Positions 58,645-64,000 of a DNA stretch of 64,000 bases are shown here, piece after piece. Below the pieces are notes generated by a model. That model saw only the letters and a program-made list of their open reading frames with translations, was not told the origin of the DNA and made no database searches. This DNA is from Turnera subulata (taxonomy: Eukaryota > Streptophyta > Magnoliopsida > Malpighiales > Passifloraceae): contig JAKUCV010003203.1 in NCBI GenBank assembly GCA_028386065.3, forward strand, positions 7,301 through 71,300, read 5' to 3'. The translations under genes were made by a program, and so were the position numbers. The first letter of the stretch is position 1; each line of letters starts with the position of its first letter.

Positions 58645-60150
58645 TGTTAGTAATATGCCCAAAAGCCAATACATGGTTGATTGTATTCATGTATACATAT
58701 TTGAGGTTATGCCTATATATATGATTATGAGATAATCGCTTGCACATATATATAACCCTAGTGTATATGTATTTGATATGTATATTCTTAAAAGTCCCTA
58801 GTCGTTTATTATTATGGTTGGGTTGTAATGATAAAATAAGACTAGCGTATGTTGAGGATTGTATGAGATACGAATTCTACATACGGGTACAAGATGGGGA
58901 TCTTGTTGACCGGACCGACCCACATAAGAACGCTACATGGAACGTTATATGTATGTCGATAGCGTTTCTTATAGATGTGATTGTCCTCCGACCTGAGATC
59001 GTCAAGGTATCCAACATATGATTCATGTACTTTGATATTATTCCTAGTCATCCGTAACTGGGTGGACATAAGGGTAATCATTGGGTATATGCCTAGTATG
59101 GGTTTTGATTGATCAAGAGGGGATTCGTCCGACCTATATAACGGGTATATTATCGAGTAGGTTTCTTGATAGAGTTGAACTGTTAAATGCATGGCCATGC
59201 TCGGATAGGGTGATATGATGATATCATGGGTATCCGTTTTATACAGTTAACTCGAGGATCAAGAAACCGTGATTAGACATATACGAGATTGACATTTCCA
59301 TGTCTCGGTCTAATCTTGATAATGGGACGAAGGGATGATGACATATTCCGAGGCATAGTGAATCAGTTCTGATCTTGTCGTTCGGGTAGCAATGATGTGT
59401 TGCTAGACGCCGCTCTTTGTTTATGATTGTAAAATGAGAATTTACAATCATTTTCGGATGTTACAAGTGCCTACAGGGTCACACACATAGAACCGTTGAT
59501 TCGAGCAGGTGGTTGAACCGTGGTTGGACCGTGGTTGGACCGTGGTTGGACCATGGTTGAACCAGGGTCGGTTTTGGATCAATAATTATCTGAATTATTG
59601 ATCAGACATGTTGAGTTAGTGTGTTTGGTCTGATTATGCTTAGTGGAGGCATTAGTGATGAGCATAGGTCCACCATGTTGGCCATATTGTCATTATCTTA
59701 ATGGCACTATGTCTAAAGTGTGTTTTAGGGTGTCTAGGTGAGTGATCAGATCATTCATTCTGCCCCTATCACGTTTTTGCTGGTTTTCAGACCTTACCAT
59801 CATCCTCTCAACTTCTCTTCTTCTTTGTGAAAGAAGGAAGAGCTAAAACACCACAATTATACACATAGCTCCTACCTTTGTTGCTAGCACATCAAGTGGG
59901 AGTGCTCGAGGCTTGATTCGTGTGACGATTCGAAGCCGATCACGGTTCGTGTGGATACCGTAGAGGAGCAGGTCTTCTTCTTGCTCTTACTGATTCCTTA
60001 CACAAGTTAGGCGAAAGATCCTAACCTTACAGGTATGTAAAAATTATTATACGGTTTGCTAGCTTCACATGTGTTCTTGGTTGTTTCCCTTGTTTTCTGC
60101 TGCATCCTTTTGCTTCTATACGAATGTCATATAGCCTAGGGAAACTTACA
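58645..60150 (+). repeat. 3' LTR of element E
   Basis: 1506 bp, same ends as the 5' LTR. Confidence 0.92.
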
Positions 60151-60155
60151 TAATC

Positions 60156-60521
60156 AAGCTTGGAGAGCAGTTGAAGAATAAGCCATTCACTTGCTTATCT
60201 GGGAGGAGTAATCGACTTCAAGCTTAAGTGGGGCCCAATCTGCATCTATCTAGTTTGTTATTGGGCCATGTCGATTTTTATTTAATTATTATTTGGTTGA
60301 GCCAAAATTTAATTAAATAATTAGAATATAATTTCGACTTGGTTATTTTATTTTTTAGTTGGATTTTATTTGTGGGCTTTAGTTTAATTAGTTAGGTTAT
60401 AATTGTTTGGGTTTAATTAAAGTCCAATATGTTGTTTGATTAATTAAAACCTAGTCCATTAGGGTATGGGTAAATTCGGCCTAGGATAGGTTTGTGGAAG
60501 TCAAATCCAATTTGACTTAGG
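60156..60521 (+). pseudogene. Element D pol C-terminus (right piece), polypurine tract and U3
   Basis: The frame from 51675 continues through one copy of TAATC and ends in TAA at 60225-60227. AAGTGGGG at 60226-60233 is a likely polypurine tract. The following 290 bp is AT-rich and similar near its end to the gypsy C U3 (41940-42000). It stops where the LTR of element J begins. Confidence 0.6.
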
Positions 60522-60527
60522 TGATAC
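60522..60527 (-). mobile_element. First bases of element J LTR (cut by the solo LTR)
   Basis: TGATAC is the reverse complement of the GTATCA LTR terminus of C-like gypsy elements. The rest of this LTR resumes at 63646 after the solo LTR. Confidence 0.45.
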
Positions 60528-63500
60528 TGTAACGCCCCGGATTTTCATAATTTGATTTTCGGGATTTTCGGATTTTTTATTCCAATTTTACCCTTGAGAT
60601 ATTTCCGAGTTTTAGTCGAGGAAATAAATTATTATGTCTTGGAAATGTCAATTTTAGGTTGGTAGTGTTCATGGTTCGGGTCCCGTGGGAAACGGATTCG
60701 AGAACGGGGTGAAACGCGATGATTAACGTGGGTACTAGTGAAACTACGTCGTTTTGTAAACTATTTAAAAATAATAATAATAATTGCGTTGACCGGGCAG
60801 GGGGTTGACCGCGCCTAAGCGGACGACAGGTCGTCCACTAGGGCGGCCAAGCCCTAACCCGAGTCTTCCTCTTTTCTTCCTCTTTTTTCCTTCTTTTCCC
60901 CTTCTCTTCTTTTTTTCCAGCCGCCGTCGAGTCCATCTCTTTTCTCTCTCTCGCTCTTCTCCTCTCCTCTCCTTCCTCCTCCTCTTTCCCCGATCGGCTG
61001 CCACTCACCCTCTCTTTTTCTTCCCTTCCTTATCCTCTCTTTTCCACAAACACGCGCGGCCGCACCATCTTCATCCTCTTGCCGCCGCCGCTGCGTCGTG
61101 AGAAGAGTGCAGGTCCAAGGCGTCGGTTGTGGCGAAGAACCCAAGGCTGCTCGTGCGACGGGGGGCTCGGCCTTAGAACGGTCGCCGCTGGTAAGCCACC
61201 GATTCCTTCCTTCCTTCTCCTTCTGCTTCTTTTGTTTTCTTTGGGAGATTGGTTGCTGACTTGGGGGTTTTTGTGTTGCCGGTGACGGCGGGTGAACCGT
61301 TGTCGTGGTGGCGGATCTGTGCGGGTGTTGTGGGTTTGTGTTGTTGTTGGTTCTTTGCCTCGGCGGGTCTTGTGTCGGTGTTGGAAGCGGGTTCGTCTGC
61401 AGTGATTCGTGTTTGGGCCGAGGTTGCTGGTGGTGGTGTCTGGCCGGAGCTGCGTTCTGCAGGGGTTGTGGGTTTCGGCAGCAAGTGTGTGTGGGTGTTT
61501 TGGTGCTCGGGTGTGCGTGTGCGTGCGTGTGTGTGTGCGTGTGTTCCTCCGGCAGAGGTGGTTCAAGGCTCGGGTTTGGTTCCTGGGCAGAGAATTCCGG
61601 TAAGCTTCCGGTGACTACCTTTTGTATTATTTGGTTTTGGTTTCTGGGAAGTGTTGTGTTGTTGAATTTGATGTTTGGGGGATTGTGACAGATTCGTGCT
61701 GGTGGTTTTGGGGAATTCCGGCGAGTTCATCGGAATCCGGCGAAGGCTCGGGAATTTTCCGGCGAGGCTCGGGAATATTCCGGCGAAGGTTCGGGTTTTG
61801 ATTCCGGCATTTAACGGTATACTTGATGTATAATTTGTGTTATTCATGGCATGTACTTATTATATTCGGATTGGGTTATGTAATATTGATAATGTACATA
61901 GTAGAAATCGAGAACGGGAATTATGTGGAACATAACCGGGAATTTACCGACACGGGTAGAACCATAGGCCGGGAATCTTTGGGCTCGGATTGACCTTGGA
62001 CTTAAGTAACGGGCTTTGAGCCCAATCCTATAATTGGTTAAATAAGGACTTAAGGAAGTCGGCTTTAGGCCCGGAAACTGAATTTGGGCTTAGATTGGGT
62101 TTTAGGCCGGAAACTCGTAAAGGACATATTGAGTGGGCCATAGGCCCGGGAACTACTTATTGGATTTAGTTGGGTGTAAGCTGGTAAACCTTAGGTCCCG
62201 ATACTCGGAGTTAGGTGAGATAAACACCATGTCGGGCTTAGACCCGGAAATTACATAGTTGGCTAACTAGGGACGGGTTTAACTCAGCTGAGCATTATAG
62301 TTACATGCATGCACGTTTTTATTGTTATTGTTTGTAATTTGTTGTGTGTGCCGGTATTCAGGCACGGGTAATACCTCGGGAGCTGCAGGATCTGTTTTGG
62401 GAAAAGCTCCACAGGACAATCGTCGTTGAGGTGACTTTATACGTCTTTTTATGTTTGTATGCATGAGCTTGTTGGATTGGTTTGTTTGAGTTGCATGCCT
62501 GTTTGCTAACATGCTGTGATCTGTATTGTGTGCCTAAGTGAACCTTTTGCTTATGAGCTGGATATTTGGATTGCTATGGATTATAACATGTGGTGTGATT
62601 CTGGGTGTTTTGTGTGATGTGATGTGGGTCGGAGACCCGGTTATCTGATTGAGCTATTTTATCACACAACCCTGTTAATTCACAATCTCTTGGCACACAT
62701 GAACTCATAATTTGTGAATAAAGATAATGTACAGTAGAAGATAGGCTACTGTGTGCTGATGACCGGTTGGTTCGAGCGGGAAGTGATACCCCTCGGGTTT
62801 GCTTGCGGGATAGCAAGTGTTATGCGGATTTGCATATGGGTCTATAATGACCGGTTCTACCTCCCTCCTTCTACCTCCCTCTTTCTCTCTGTCTCTCTCT
62901 CTCTCTATGGATATGTTTGGGCTTCGTGCCTGGTTTTATTTGGGCTTATGCCTGGTTGTCTCATGAGACGGGACCGAGCTCGATGCACAGTAGGGGGCCA
63001 TGAATAATAAATTATAATAAGAAAACTTAACACACAACAGATGGAGAATAATGAACTGGTTGCTTGATTGGCTTGACATGTTAGTACTGGTTGTTGTATG
63101 TTGCTTACTTGTCTTGTTGCTCTTCCTTCCTTTCGAACTTGATCTGCACACCCTCATATTTAGACTTATATTGCTCACTGAGTAGGCGACTCACATATTC
63201 GCCAACGTTGTTTTTCAGACTCATAGATAGCGTGCCGTCTCTTTCTTCTTTCCCGGAGTACGGACGTGGATATCCCAGCAGGTAGCTGTGCTTCATTTCC
63301 CGGTTGGATCCATAGAGCAGGCATGCATATCATATACTTTCGCCATTTTATATTTTATCTTAACTTCCGCTGCATTGGGTTTATTTGGGATGTCACTATT
63401 GATTTTAACTATATTATCGGCGGGTTGCCGGGATTTGATATTGATGATGTTTCGGCAGGATGCTGGGTCGACTTGTGGCTTGTTAAGCCGGATTGTTTTG

Positions 63501-63640
63501 TTCTTTATGACATCCCGTTTTATTAAGAATTTTGGATAATGTTTTTGATATTGGATTTGGTGTCCCGGGGTTTCAGGTGTATTTTGGTAATTTCCTTGTG
63601 TTTAAGTATTTTATTGTTAAATTGGGACACGGGTGTTTCA
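60528..63640 (+). mobile_element. Solo Tekay-type LTR
   Basis: From TGTAACGCCCC to GGGTGTTTCA, 3113 bp, plus strand, no internal region. Flanks GATAC (60523-60527) and GCTAC (63641-63645) are a 5-bp duplication with one change. It has the pyrimidine-rich block (60860-61080), GT-rich block, GGGCTTTAGGCCC-type array (62005-62210) and CT tract (62850-62906) in the same order as 12192-15158. Confidence 0.88.
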
Positions 63641-63645
63641 GCTAC

Positions 63646-64000
63646 GACAGAAATCCTAGAATCAGCACTATAATCCCCACAGTGTCAAACCGTTGTCCTG
63701 ATCTTCAATCCTAATCAAACTTGGTGAATCTCCACCCCCTTATTACTCCCAATCAGCAAGAAGCTATAGAAAGAGCTTTAAAACACATGATAGAATTTAG
63801 TGCAACCAACACCTTGAACCCTAATCAATAAGAAATTTAAAGAGTTAGAAACGCAAGAAATAGAATAACACGCCACAAGTTAGAAAACTTGATAAGTAAT
63901 ATTAAATCCCTAATGTAAAACAAAGAGAATCACTCCCTTTAGAAAGATTGAATCACTCAATCAAGAGAACCTCAAAGGCAAACTTTATTATCAATAATCA
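63646..64000 (-). mobile_element. LTR of element J, a C-like gypsy element running out of the window
   Basis: Read on the minus strand it ends ...TTCTGTCGTATCA (joining 60527) and upstream shares the layout of the gypsy C LTR (TTGATAATAAA, then T-rich sequence and GATTAGG-type phrases; compare 50445-50738). Similarity is moderate. No reading frame is visible; the element continues beyond 64000. Confidence 0.5.

Larger units (their letters stand above)
51676..60150 (+). mobile_element. Element E, Angela-like copia retrotransposon
   Basis: LTRs at 51676-53196 and 58645-60150; perfect TAATC duplication (51671-51675 and 60151-60155). The LTR start TGTTAGTAATATGCCC closely resembles Angela/BARE-type LTRs. 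One gag-pol frame, 54705-58630, with three breaks. A long leader (1.5 kb) contains a palindrome array. It sits in the pol C-terminus of element D. Confidence 0.92.

Overview
The window is plant nuclear DNA made almost entirely of LTR retrotransposons. I see no host gene, rRNA, tRNA or CRISPR. Plant origin is shown by a chromodomain-bearing Tekay-type Ty3/gypsy element, two Sirevirus-type Ty1/copia elements (LTR ends TGTTAGAA/TTCTAACA, several polypurine tracts, gag with two zinc knuckles), an Angela-like copia element, and primer-binding sites resembling plant initiator tRNA-Met. AT-rich composition, deep nesting and many C-to-T type nonsense changes suggest heterochromatin of a large-genome angiosperm, probably a eudicot; the species cannot be named.

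Layout. (1) 1-1689: right part of a long Tekay-type LTR, then about 730 bp unassigned. (2) 2421-50738: a decayed Ty3/gypsy element ('C', + strand) split by three large insertions. Its leader is interrupted by Sirevirus 'A' (2982-20854), whose own gag is interrupted by a Tekay gypsy element (5641-15158). Its gag is interrupted by Sirevirus 'B' (21830-37663), which carries a solo LTR (24524-30999) that itself carries a solo LTR (24707-27861). Its 3' LTR is interrupted by a minus-strand non-autonomous Tekay relative 'F' (42004-50367). (3) 50739-60521: inverted leader/gag piece plus 3' end of a C-like gypsy element ('D'), the latter split by an intact-ended Angela-like copia element 'E' (51676-60150). 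(4) 60522-64000: start of a minus-strand gypsy LTR ('J') holding a solo Tekay LTR (60528-63640). Perfect 5-bp target-site duplications (CTGGC, CAAGT, AATAA, TAATC) prove four of these insertions; two more (AGGTG/AGGAG, GATAC/GCTAC) match at 4 of 5 bases.

Coding capacity. Only the Sirevirus A pol (15841-19011) is a long uninterrupted reading frame. All other gag/pol genes are broken by stops, frameshifts, deletions or nested insertions.

Most interesting signal. A 12-bp perfect palindrome, AACATCGATGTT, occurs about 98 times, nearly always in pairs with 19-22 bp between start points. It fills the U3 of both Sirevirus LTRs. It also forms a separate array directly upstream of a TATA box and an extra (non-gag, non-pol) gene inside Sirevirus B (34057-36031), and a third kind of array in the 5' leader of the unrelated Angela-like element E (53481-54140). 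Palindromic LTR cis-regions are known from maize Sireviruses; the internal promoter-like cassette and the sharing with another copia lineage are what look new to me.
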